Assembly: GCA_021734005.1 (NCBI GenBank)
Contig: JAIPJV010000040.1
Location: forward strand, 1 to 11,419
Direction of reading: 5' to 3'
DNA length: 11,419 nt
Source of the DNA: Fidelibacterota bacterium
GTDB lineage: Bacteria > Fidelibacterota > UBA2242 > JAFGTP01
The position numbers and the translations under genes were made by a program. Below are positions 1-7,295 of this stretch, one piece after another. How positions within the stretch are numbered: the first letter of the stretch is position 1; every line of letters starts with the position of its first letter. The notes beneath the pieces were generated by a model. It did not search any database and was not told where the DNA came from. It saw only the letters and a program-made list of their open reading frames with translations.

Positions 1-447
1 AATTGCATCAGCAATCACATATTGGCCACTATCGCTTTCAAAGTAATCTGTGGTCGATACTGAAGATGAATCGGATAACTGAAAAGTACCGATAGTATTC
101 CAATCCGGCGAATGATAAAGATCGACTTTGATCAGAGAGTCTCCCGATTCTGTATGAACAGTCCAGCGCGAGTCTTTGGCAAATTCGTAATCAATAGAAT
201 AGGTTTCAATTTTGTAGGTCCCTGGAAAATTCAGGTTGAAATTCCAGGTTACCTTTTCATCTCCAGAGCCTTTTGTTTTAAAATAGGCTGTGCCCCCGTA
301 ACTTTCTCTTAGGTCTTTGAACAGCCAACCGTCAGTAACTTCAAAACCAGTAGTATCGTTATCCAGTGTAATAATAATTTGGGCTGAAATGAGATTAACT
401 AATAATATTGGTAATATTGGGATTAATAGTCTAACTTTTTTGATCAT
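1..447 (-). CDS. Secreted protein with golvesin/xanthan-lyase-like domain, 5' part only
   Basis: The frame is open from the ATG at 447 to the window edge (149 codons), so the C-terminus is missing. The start has a strong ribosome binding site, AGGGGG at 453-458, five bases upstream. Residues 1-22 form a Sec signal peptide (MIKK, then a hydrophobic stretch rich in Leu, Ile and Pro, ending ISA before Gln23), so the product is exported. Residues 24-149 resemble the beta-sandwich golvesin C-terminal-like domain, also found in xanthan lyase-type proteins: an opening LDNDTTGF, then DGW, a PGTYKIE strand, a central W-T-V strand, DWNTIGTFQL, and a closing GQYVIADAI. In this family such domains usually sit beside a catalytic or adhesive domain and are thought to help in carbohydrate or surface binding. 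The catalytic part, if any, lies outside the window. The family call rests on recalled motif order; substrate and localisation beyond export are unknown. Confidence 0.72.
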   Translation of the reverse strand, partial: MIKKVRLLIPILPILLVNLISAQIIITLDNDTTGFEVTDGWLFKDLRESYGGTAYFKTKGSGDEKVTWNFNLNFPGTYKIETYSIDYEFAKDSRWTVHTESGDSLIKVDLYHSPDWNTIGTFQLSDSSSVSTTDYFESDSGQYVIADAI

Positions 448-452
448 ATTTT

Positions 453-458
453 CCCCCT
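453..458 (-). promoter_or_regulatory. Ribosome binding site of the golvesin-domain gene
   Basis: On the minus strand AGGGGG lies five bases before the ATG at 447. It fixes the start of a reading frame that has no stop inside the window. The 72-base gap back to the rhomboid stop holds no clear terminator, so read-through from the rhomboid gene is possible. Confidence 0.65.
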
Positions 459-519
459 ACCGAATTTATTAATGATAAAAATTTAGACTTATATTTTTGT
501 TGATTGACAGAACTATGAG

Positions 520-1401
520 TTAATTTTCCTTATTCTTTTTAGCAAAATATTGACTGGCCAGGTAGAGAGTTTGTTTTTCCTGTTTGGTTAGATTTTCATA
601 GCCCTCTCTATTTATCTTGTCCAGAATTTCATCCATCTGTTCCTTTAATGTAAGGTCGGTATCAAACTCTTCTGTAGTGGTCTCAGATCGAGACTCTTCT
701 TTATCGACCTTGCGAATGATTTTGCGAAAAGGATTTTTGAATTTAATATTAATCTTCGGAATATTAAGGGTTGGAATATTAATATCCACGCCTTTGAAAT
801 ACATGTAGAGGAATCCAATCAGAAGCCCACCAAGATGGGTGAGATGGCTTACATTTGATTGTTGACCGGAAAAAGTGGAAAAGAAAGTAACTACTCCCAT
901 AATTATAACTAAATATTTGGCCTGAATAGGAAATAAAAACCACAGATAGATTCGGCGGCTGGGAAACATCATACCAAAAGCAACCAGTAAACCGTAAATA
1001 GCACCGCTTGCCCCTACAACAGGAATAGGTGAATTCCAGCTGAAAATCAGGGTTATCAAACCAGAACCAATACCGGTGATAAAGTAATATTTCAGGAATT
1101 CCTTTTTACCCCAGATAGTTTCTATCTCTTTGCCAAACATCCATAGAATAAACATATTAATAAAAATATGCCAGAACCCACCGTGGATAAACATGTAGGT
1201 TGCTGGTTGCCATATAAAGAATCTCCCCCATGTCCAGACCGGTTTTAATCCTAAAAAATTGGTAATAAAACGAGGGGCCAGGAGAAAAACCAGGAAGGCA
1301 ATTGCATTAGCAATAATTAGTTGGGTTACTGCAGATTCCTTGTCAAAACCGGGGCGAACTCTATATCCATAGGAATGGGAATTATCTCTATAGTTGTACA
1401 T
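520..1401 (-). CDS. Rhomboid family intramembrane serine protease with C-terminal extension
   Basis: The 293-residue protein is a polytopic inner-membrane protease that cleaves transmembrane substrates within or near the bilayer. About six hydrophobic segments lie between residues 26 and 203. The rhomboid signature is complete: HxxxN at His78-Asn82 (HIFINM), the nucleophile Ser132 in GASGAIYG, and the catalytic His189 in SHLTHLGGLLIG. After the last membrane segment comes a short repeat, roughly [IL]NIPx (residues 207-220), then a basic stretch and an acidic linker. The C-terminal helical motif around residues 254-291 (EGYENLTKQEKQTLYLAS) matches, from memory, the DUF6576 extension found on rhomboids of Bacteroidetes and relatives. 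The start is ATG at 1401 with GAGG at 1407-1410. Neighbours on the same strand are 143 bases upstream and 72 bases downstream, so it may have its own promoter. The substrate is unknown. The protease call is secure; the tail assignment is less so. Confidence 0.93.
   Translation of the reverse strand: MYNYRDNSHSYGYRVRPGFDKESAVTQLIIANAIAFLVFLLAPRFITNFLGLKPVWTWGRFFIWQPATYMFIHGGFWHIFINMFILWMFGKEIETIWGKKEFLKYYFITGIGSGLITLIFSWNSPIPVVGASGAIYGLLVAFGMMFPSRRIYLWFLFPIQAKYLVIIMGVVTFFSTFSGQQSNVSHLTHLGGLLIGFLYMYFKGVDINIPTLNIPKINIKFKNPFRKIIRKVDKEESRSETTTEEFDTDLTLKEQMDEILDKINREGYENLTKQEKQTLYLASQYFAKKNKEN
745..789 (-). repeat. Three-copy 15-bp tandem repeat inside the rhomboid gene
   Basis: The plus-strand motif AATATTAA recurs at 745, 760 and 775, an exact 15-base period, with the repeat-to-repeat remainder partly diverged. 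It keeps the reading frame and encodes a five-residue repeat of the form [IL]NIPx in the linker between the last membrane helix and the C-terminal extension. The period and copies are read directly from the sequence. A role as a spacer or beta-strand linker is inference. Confidence 0.6.
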
Positions 1402-1425
1402 AATATCCTCATATCAAATTTAGTC

Positions 1426-1453
1426 TATATATAATTTATAATATTTTGGTCAA
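1426..1453 (-). promoter_or_regulatory. Candidate sigma-70-type promoter of the rhomboid gene
   Basis: On the minus strand TTGACC (1448-1453) is followed after 16 bases by TATATA (1426-1431); TATAGA two bases further on is an alternative -10. Transcription would begin near 1419, about 18 bases before the ATG and just upstream of the GAGG site. The -35 matches consensus at five of six positions and the -10 at four of six. The region is very AT-rich, so a chance match is possible. Confidence 0.38.
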
Positions 1454-1544
1454 CAATTAAATTAAAAATAGAAAGGAAATCCGGAAGGCAGAATTTTTGG
1501 TGTGAAGTTAAAATTAAAATGATTTTGGGGAATTGCTGATTATC

Positions 1545-4500
1545 TCAATACTGGGAAGCAATTTTATCAGGCACACTGGGATCATAATCCAAATAATAAC
1601 CTTTAGAATTTAGAATATTGCGGATATGCTGAGCAGTTTTATTTAATGAAGATATGATCTTATTTTCCAGCTCTGATTTGTTCTCAAAACCTTTATTACC
1701 CGATTTTTTCAAAGGATCAACAATAGCGTCCAGATATTTCATTTGCAACTGGTCTTCGTCAGAAATCATGAGGTGGTACAGATCCCGCACCTGCTTGAGA
1801 AAATAATAATTGGAGAAGATCTGGTTGAAGACGGTTTCTTTTTCCGGCATTTTATAGCTCAAAGTTGAAAACAGTTTGCTGGAAACCGGATCAGCAATTT
1901 CATAATGGGCCTTTAAAATGAATAGAAAATTTTCAACATCCCTCAATCCACCGGGACTTTCTTTTACATTGAGATATTTGGTATCTTCGTGAAATTTATT
2001 TCGGTTGCGAATTTCCAGAAGCAAAGAAGAAATAAACTCCTCTTTTTGCTCAAAAATAAATGGCTTTATTAACTGATTAAGAAAATCTTCCTGAAAATGG
2101 TCACTACCATACACTAGACGGGCTCCTAGCAGTTGCGATTTATCAACGAAACTGTCTTCTGTTGGATTTTTGAAGAAATCCTTCAAATCCTGAAAAGTAG
2201 TGACATAACTGGTAAACCGGTCAGCAAATTTATAATGGGGCATTATAGAGCGCCTGATAATGTGCTTGTTCATTTTGACTATGATCTGATTGGAGAACTT
2301 CTTTTGCCTTTTGTTGGTTGAGTTGAGAAGGATAATGAGATCATAATCATCTTCAAAAGCCTGTTTGCGGGCATGGCCACCAGCTACATACAGGCCCAAT
2401 TTATCCTTGGTCAAGGGTGGATTATCATAGGACTTTTTGACATCTTTGCGGCACAATTCAAACAGAATTTGAATGTAGTTATCAGAAAAAATAGTGAATT
2501 CCCGATTCAGAGTACCAAAAAAAGTACCATTGATTGCATTGATCCCCAGCCGCATAAATTCAAAATCATAATAAGTCCCCAGCCGTTTTATCTGTTCTTC
2601 TGTAGAATTGAAATTTTCTATATTTTTGAGTAACCCCTCACTGATTTCACGAAATTTTTTGGGATTGTTAAAATCAATTAAGTAGGACTGGTAGGTATTG
2701 AAAACCCTGTAGATAAAGCGTTTGAAATAATAGCTACTGGAATAGGTCAAATTGCACAGATCCAGCAATTTTTTGCGAATTTTGTTGACCTCCGGATCCA
2801 TGATCGGAATTTCCAGAACAGCGATCAATTTTTTGAGTAAATTCTCCGGCAGAATGAATAAAAAGTTGTACATTTTTTTGGGATAAAATTCCAGCACCTG
2901 ACCTAAATTTCCAATATCTTCAAGAGTAGATTTGAGTTTGTTGATGAATTCAACCTGAAGCTTGTAAATATTACCTTTGGGCAGATAGCGGGGCAGGTTT
3001 TTTTTGATAATTGTAAACATTGAAATAAACAAATAGGGACTGCGTTTACCCCATTTTATATAACGGCAGGCAATAGATGGTGATGCTTTGTTAAAATCAT
3101 CGAGAAATTTTTTCAGCAGCTGCTTATTATTGTTGAGCAGAGATAGAAGGTCGTCCCAATAGCGGGTATTATAGAAAAAATCCATGGATGACAGAAAACC
3201 TTCGGCAATATTGGATTTGTATTTGACAAGATCCCGATTGACAGCGTTTCTTCCCGTCTGAAATATTGTAATATTACTTAAATGTTTGGATATATTTGTT
3301 AGAATTTTTTTTGCACCATATTTAGCGACTTTGATATGATCTTTGTAATGGATCAGCAATTGCGTTGCCGGCTTGGCATAACTGGTAGCAGAGAAACCCA
3401 TGGTCTCAGCGACTTTATCCAGATGATTGAAAATGGATTCATCTTCGAGCGCGATTTCTTCTTCCTGAACAACAAAAAGCTGATAAAGAAAGCGAAAAGT
3501 TTCCAGAAAAGTTAACGAGCGGTACAAGCGATAGTATTCATCCCGATTTTGAATGTCATTATTGTATAGATAGTGTAAAACTCCCAGTGTTGTATTGTGG
3601 TCACTAAGGCCTTTCCAGCTTTTTAAAGCTGTGATAGTTCCTTTGATCAGGCGCAGTCCATCTTTTTTAGGATGAAGTACCTCTTCCTCATTCTCTCTGG
3701 TGATCAAGTCCTGAATCTCACCCAGAACTCCTCGCAAGAATCCTTCATGATACTTATTATTTTGCCCCTTCTGATAATAATAACGGGCGAGAATATCACT
3801 GGAAAAATCTTCAAATAAATCTTCATCTCCAATTATGGAAACTGAGTTCAGCATTTCATTAAGCAGAACAAAATCACCGATTTTATTATCCAGATTCTCA
3901 TGAAATTCTTCAATAGATGCGGAGTAGCCTTTTCCGCCAATATGTTCAGAAATGTGAAAATGAAGCACACTGGCATGCTTAATCATTTCGGAATACAGTT
4001 TGGAAAAAGCTTTTGTGAGAATGGGACGGGACTCGCTGCCTCGATCAAGGATTCCTATATCAATATCTTCCTGATCGACTCGAGTTCCCACACTCAAAAT
4101 ATTGTAGTCGGGAGCATTTTCTGGTAGAAACTCCTCCAGCAAAACAGCCATATAGGAGCGGGACAGTAGCCGAAAGTCATTCCCGGTCCGCACCAAAAAA
4201 TCCCGCAAAATATTATAGTTATTGGTCGTCTTTGTGGATAATTCAAGTTTGAGAACGTCAATGGCTTTGAAATTGAGCAGCAAAAATTGCAATGAATAGT
4301 AGCAGCCGATCATATCCAGCTTAGTCTGCCGGTCGTCAAGGAGGCTGGCGATCGTTCGCATGTGCTTGCCAGGTGCGCCGGAAAATCTGAGGAGCCGAAT
4401 TTGATCGATTAAATGATGCTCATCGAGGAGAGCAATTAATGTGTCGTAATGCTCCTCAATGCTGAGAGTATATTTTTGGTGGTGATTTCCCAGCTGCGAG

Positions 4501-4547
4501 GCGCGACCCATTAGATCGATTGTGGAATAGTCAACATTACGTTGCAA
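1545..4547 (-). CDS. GlnD/GlnE-like protein with two nucleotidyltransferase domains
   Basis: This 1000-residue, probably cytoplasmic protein has two nucleotidyltransferase-like regions. The second (about 690-880) has the GlnD-like pattern: LGLYVAGGHARK with GG723-724, Asp734-x-Asp736 in DDYDLIILL, the QLLGARLVYGS segment (805-815) and ESPGGLRD with GGLRD at 866-870. The first (about 125-290) has SVGTRVDQEDIDIGIL with Asp161-x-Asp163, then a helical segment NKYHEGFLRGVLGEIQDL. Between them (about 300-680) lies a long, mostly helical region with no motif I recognise. GlnD uridylylates PII, but its HD hydrolase and ACT regulatory domains are absent here. GlnE, which adenylylates glutamine synthetase, does have two such domains and similar length, so the layout is GlnE-like and the second motif GlnD-like. 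The start is TTG with AAGGAG eight bases upstream; the next ATG (codon 13) has no such site. The gene lies 191 bases after korC. The fold is fairly sure; substrate and pathway are not. Confidence 0.7.
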   Translation of the reverse strand: MQRNVDYSTIDLMGRASQLGNHHQKYTLSIEEHYDTLIALLDEHHLIDQIRLLRFSGAPGKHMRTIASLLDDRQTKLDMIGCYYSLQFLLLNFKAIDVLKLELSTKTTNNYNILRDFLVRTGNDFRLLSRSYMAVLLEEFLPENAPDYNILSVGTRVDQEDIDIGILDRGSESRPILTKAFSKLYSEMIKHASVLHFHISEHIGGKGYSASIEEFHENLDNKIGDFVLLNEMLNSVSIIGDEDLFEDFSSDILARYYYQKGQNNKYHEGFLRGVLGEIQDLITRENEEEVLHPKKDGLRLIKGTITALKSWKGLSDHNTTLGVLHYLYNNDIQNRDEYYRLYRSLTFLETFRFLYQLFVVQEEEIALEDESIFNHLDKVAETMGFSATSYAKPATQLLIHYKDHIKVAKYGAKKILTNISKHLSNITIFQTGRNAVNRDLVKYKSNIAEGFLSSMDFFYNTRYWDDLLSLLNNNKQLLKKFLDDFNKASPSIACRYIKWGKRSPYLFISMFTIIKKNLPRYLPKGNIYKLQVEFINKLKSTLEDIGNLGQVLEFYPKKMYNFLFILPENLLKKLIAVLEIPIMDPEVNKIRKKLLDLCNLTYSSSYYFKRFIYRVFNTYQSYLIDFNNPKKFREISEGLLKNIENFNSTEEQIKRLGTYYDFEFMRLGINAINGTFFGTLNREFTIFSDNYIQILFELCRKDVKKSYDNPPLTKDKLGLYVAGGHARKQAFEDDYDLIILLNSTNKRQKKFSNQIIVKMNKHIIRRSIMPHYKFADRFTSYVTTFQDLKDFFKNPTEDSFVDKSQLLGARLVYGSDHFQEDFLNQLIKPFIFEQKEEFISSLLLEIRNRNKFHEDTKYLNVKESPGGLRDVENFLFILKAHYEIADPVSSKLFSTLSYKMPEKETVFNQIFSNYYFLKQVRDLYHLMISDEDQLQMKYLDAIVDPLKKSGNKGFENKSELENKIISSLNKTAQHIRNILNSKGYYLDYDPSVPDKIASQY

Positions 4548-4555
4548 TTTTGCTT

Positions 4556-4561
4556 CTCCTT
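4556..4561 (-). promoter_or_regulatory. Ribosome binding site that selects a TTG start
   Basis: AAGGAG on the minus strand sits eight bases before TTG at 4545-4547. This supports TTG over the in-frame ATG twelve codons later, which has no purine-rich site before it. The signal is read directly from the sequence. Confidence 0.7.
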
Positions 4562-4738
4562 GATAATTAAACTAAGACTGGAGTTGTTTTATAGATATTA
4601 CCAAGCTATTTGAATTGAAATAAACCCCTTTATGGACATCTATCAGCAGGAACCAGTATCTTTCTGATTCTGGAAACCCCAAAATATAAAAGGTGAAAAA
4701 TTCTCAAGTAATTGCACACTGGAGCCAGAATGGGAATG

Positions 4739-5308
4739 CTATTTCACTAGTGTGGAATGGGTTTTCATCCATTCTTTAGCCAGTGCCATGCCTTCTTCAA
4801 AAGCTTTCAAATTGAGTTCTTCAGTACCTTTGGGTACCCGGGCTTTGATAGCATGGCGAACAGCCTCTTCGGAGACAATCTCAGAAATTTTAACAATTAT
4901 CCCCAGAGAAACAATATTGGCGACAATGAATTTTCCCAGGCGTTCAGTAGCAGACTTGATAATAGGCAGCTGAACAATCTTGTAATTTTCATCAGGAAGA
5001 CTCTTTACCATTTTTTCATCGACAATCAGAATGCCGCCCTCTTTGAGATCCTTATGGTATTTGTCACAGGCTTCCTGGGTTAAGGCCAGCAGAATATCAA
5101 GATTCTCCGCTTTTGGATATTCAATATCTCCATCTGAAATTATGACTTCAGAGCGACTGGCACCACCTCTGGCTTCCGGTCCATAAGATTGACTCTGAGT
5201 GGCATTTAAGCCATCATAAATTGCTGCGGCTTCAGCAAGTACTTTCCCCACCAGGATGAGTCCCTGGCCGCCTGATCCACTTAGTCTTATTTCCTGTCTT
5301 AAAGACAT
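4739..5308 (-). CDS. korC: 2-oxoglutarate/2-oxoacid:ferredoxin oxidoreductase, gamma subunit
   Basis: The 189-residue protein is the gamma subunit of a 2-oxoacid:ferredoxin oxidoreductase, a cytoplasmic enzyme that interconverts a 2-oxoacid plus CoA with acyl-CoA and CO2 using ferredoxin. The family pattern is clear: SGSGGQG at residues 10-16 near the N-terminus, the conserved YGPEARGGASRSEV segment at 42-55, and a terminal KGTEELNLKAFEEGMALAKE helix. Its length matches stand-alone gamma subunits of Kor/Vor-type enzymes. The ATG at 5308 has GGAG at 5317-5320. It is the last gene of the cluster, 21 bases after korB, and the next gene on this strand begins 191 bases on. 2-oxoglutarate is the preferred substrate because of the overall subunit layout, but a branched-chain 2-oxoacid enzyme cannot be excluded from sequence reading alone. 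Confidence 0.9.
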   Translation of the reverse strand: MSLRQEIRLSGSGGQGLILVGKVLAEAAAIYDGLNATQSQSYGPEARGGASRSEVIISDGDIEYPKAENLDILLALTQEACDKYHKDLKEGGILIVDEKMVKSLPDENYKIVQLPIIKSATERLGKFIVANIVSLGIIVKISEIVSEEAVRHAIKARVPKGTEELNLKAFEEGMALAKEWMKTHSTLVK

Positions 5309-5329
5309 TAGTATATCTCCACGGTTAGT

Positions 5330-6142
5330 TTATTTATTGGCTTTATCACGTACATCCTGGTATTTTTCCAGGTAGGTCGGTTCATCTTTGTCTACATAGA
5401 CGCCGGTAACAAATTTATCCTTGAGTTCTTCATCGGACATATCAGCGGCTTTCTTAATTGATATGCTATTTTGCTTCTGGTATTTCAGCATATCTGCACC
5501 TGTTGCTCCGGTTTCTTTATTAGCCCGGCCGTAGGAAGTGGGGCACATCGTCAAAACCTCTACTACTGAAAAGCCTTTTTTCTGAAAAGCCTGTTCCATA
5601 TAGCGATCCATTCGGGCAGTATGAAAGGTTGTAGAACGGGCTACATAATTGGCTCCTGCAGCTTTAGCCAGTTCACTAATATCAAAGGGTGAATCCGGAT
5701 TACCATAGGGCGTTGTAGAAGCAAATTTACAGGACGGAGTTGTTGGCGAAGCCTGTCCGCCGGTCATTCCATAGATGTAATTGTTAAAAACGATTAAATT
5801 AAGATCAATATTTCTACGGGCAGCATGGATAAAATGATTACCGCCAATAGCTGTGGCATCACCGTCACCGGAAACTACAATAAGGTGCATATCGGGATTA
5901 GCCAGCTTGATTCCTGTACTAAAAGATAAAGCCCGGCCATGAGTAGTATGCAGAGTATTGAAATCCACATATCCCGGCGTACGACCGGAACACCCAATAC
6001 CGGAAACAAGGGCAATTTTATTTTTATCCCAGCCCAGTTTGTGGACTGTGCGCAGGATCGCTTTCAAAATTATTCCATTACCACATCCATCGCACCAGAT
6101 GTGGGGCATTTTATCTTTTCTTAGATAATTTAAATAATCCAT
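5330..6142 (-). CDS. korB: 2-oxoglutarate/2-oxoacid:ferredoxin oxidoreductase, beta subunit (TPP-binding)
   Basis: The 270-residue protein is the thiamine-pyrophosphate-binding beta subunit, where decarboxylation or carboxylation takes place. The TPP motif runs from GDGDATAIGG (from Gly92) to Asn120-Asn121 in FNNYIYGMTGGQ, the usual GDG-to-NN spacing. Four cysteines, Cys17 and Cys20 in WCDGCGNG, Cys51 in GIGCSGR and Cys200 in LTMCPTS, match the [4Fe-4S] ligands of the family. The length is normal for KorB and no key residue is missing. The ATG at 6142 overlaps the end region of korA: there is one base between the korA stop and this ATG, and the AAGGA ribosome site lies within the last codons of korA. 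This implies translational coupling and equal amounts of alpha and beta subunits, as a heteromeric complex needs. Confidence 0.95.
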   Translation of the reverse strand: MDYLNYLRKDKMPHIWCDGCGNGIILKAILRTVHKLGWDKNKIALVSGIGCSGRTPGYVDFNTLHTTHGRALSFSTGIKLANPDMHLIVVSGDGDATAIGGNHFIHAARRNIDLNLIVFNNYIYGMTGGQASPTTPSCKFASTTPYGNPDSPFDISELAKAAGANYVARSTTFHTARMDRYMEQAFQKKGFSVVEVLTMCPTSYGRANKETGATGADMLKYQKQNSISIKKAADMSDEELKDKFVTGVYVDKDEPTYLEKYQDVRDKANK

Positions 6143-6143
6143 A

Positions 6144-7283
6144 TCAGTCCTTATTCATGATTGCGTTGACTATTTCTTTCGGTTTGATCGCTTCACCATT
6201 AACATGGTTGACTTTGACAATGGAAGTAGAATCAGGAGTTAATCTTTCCACTTCACCGGCAATTTGACCAAGATTCATTTCTGGGATAACAATTGTGTCA
6301 ACCTTATGGCTCAGTTCTTTGATCTTTTGGGTGGCAAAAGGCCAAATTGTTTTCAGGCGAATAAAACCGGATTTGACACCCTGCTCACGACTTACCTGCA
6401 TAGCCCGCTTGGCTGAACGGGAAGGAGCTCCATAGGCAAGTATCAAAATTTCCATATCATCAGTGTTGAATTCTTCATAGTCTAGAATTTCATCGAGATG
6501 TTTGTCAAATTTTGTATTCAAACGCATTAATTGGCGGGTAGCTTCTTCAGAGTCATTGGTCGGGAAGCCGGTTTCGTCATGAACCAGCCCGGTAATGTGA
6601 TAGCGATAGCCTTCGCCAAAATTTGCCATAGGCGGAATGCCAGAATCAGTCATTTTATAAGGTAGATAATCTTCAGGTGAATCTTCCGGTTTATCCCGAT
6701 CCATTATTTCCAGTTCAGAATTGGGACGAATAGTGATTTTTTCAGTTAAATGGGCAATTATCTCATCAGTGAGAATCACGACTGGCGTTCTATATTTTTC
6801 AGCCAGATTAAAAGCCCGAACTGTCATGTAGTAGCATTCTTCCACGGAATTGGGGGCAACTGCAATAATGGGATGGTCACCATGGGTTCCCCACCGGGCC
6901 TGCATCACGTCGCCCTGGGAACCTTTTGTCGGTAGTCCTGTACTGGGACCGCCGCGTTGAACATCAACTATTACGGAGGGAACTTCAGCCATTATAGCCA
7001 TACCCAGATTTTCTTGTTTGAGAGAAAAACCGGGGCCACTTGTAGCCGTCATGGCTTTTTTACCGGCTATAGAAGCGCCAACAACAGCGCCCATACTGGC
7101 AATTTCATCCTCCATCTGGATAAAAGTGCCACCGACTTCCGGAAGAGTTTCCGAAAGTGTTTCAGCCACTTCAGAAGAGGGCGTGATGGGATAACCGGCA
7201 AAAAACCGGCAGCCACCAGCTACTGCTCCGTGGGCAATGGCAACGTTTCCCTGCATTAGTCTGGTTGTATTTTTATCGCTCAC
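6144..7283 (-). CDS. korA: 2-oxoglutarate/2-oxoacid:ferredoxin oxidoreductase, alpha subunit
   Basis: This is the alpha subunit, carrying the pyrimidine-binding and transketolase C-terminal-like domains that complete the TPP active site with the beta subunit. Numbered from the GTG start (379 residues), visible marks are MQGNVAIAHGAVAGGCRFF near the N-terminus, GYPITPSSE at 30-38, the conserved MEDEIASMGA with Glu60, TSGPGFSLKQE from 81, and QRGGPSTGLPTKGSQGD from 109. A C-terminal part ends GEAIKPKEIVNAI. I place the start at GTG 7283, not at the in-frame TTG at 7295: GGAG (7290-7293) stands six bases before the GTG, nothing suitable precedes the TTG, and related proteins begin near this SDKNT position. 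It follows korD by 12 bases and precedes korB by one base. Both catalytic and CoA-binding marks look intact, so it is expected to be active. Confidence 0.94.
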   Translation of the reverse strand: MSDKNTTRLMQGNVAIAHGAVAGGCRFFAGYPITPSSEVAETLSETLPEVGGTFIQMEDEIASMGAVVGASIAGKKAMTATSGPGFSLKQENLGMAIMAEVPSVIVDVQRGGPSTGLPTKGSQGDVMQARWGTHGDHPIIAVAPNSVEECYYMTVRAFNLAEKYRTPVVILTDEIIAHLTEKITIRPNSELEIMDRDKPEDSPEDYLPYKMTDSGIPPMANFGEGYRYHITGLVHDETGFPTNDSEEATRQLMRLNTKFDKHLDEILDYEEFNTDDMEILILAYGAPSRSAKRAMQVSREQGVKSGFIRLKTIWPFATQKIKELSHKVDTIVIPEMNLGQIAGEVERLTPDSTSIVKVNHVNGEAIKPKEIVNAIMNKD

Positions 7284-7289
7284 AAAATA

Positions 7290-7293
7290 CTCC
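7290..7293 (-). promoter_or_regulatory. Ribosome binding site deciding the korA GTG start
   Basis: GGAG on the minus strand lies six bases before GTG at 7281-7283, in the 12-base gap after the korD stop. It would fall inside the coding region if the longer TTG start (7295) were used, so it argues for the shorter protein. Confidence 0.65.
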
Positions 7294-7295
7294 AA

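Noticed and set aside
112..312. A 66-codon plus-strand frame at the left end
   Set aside because: It is antisense to the exported golvesin-like domain, which has a strong ribosome site and signal peptide.
1480..1500. A possible terminator around the TCCGGA sequence after the GlnD/GlnE-like gene
   Set aside because: The self-complementary part is only a few bases long and no proper stem with a following T run can be drawn.
3900..4127. A 75-codon plus-strand frame inside the GlnD/GlnE-like gene
   Set aside because: It is antisense to a well-supported coding region and shows no recognisable motif.
4757..5083. A 108-codon plus-strand frame opposite korC
   Set aside because: It lies fully antisense to the conserved gamma-subunit gene and carries no family pattern.
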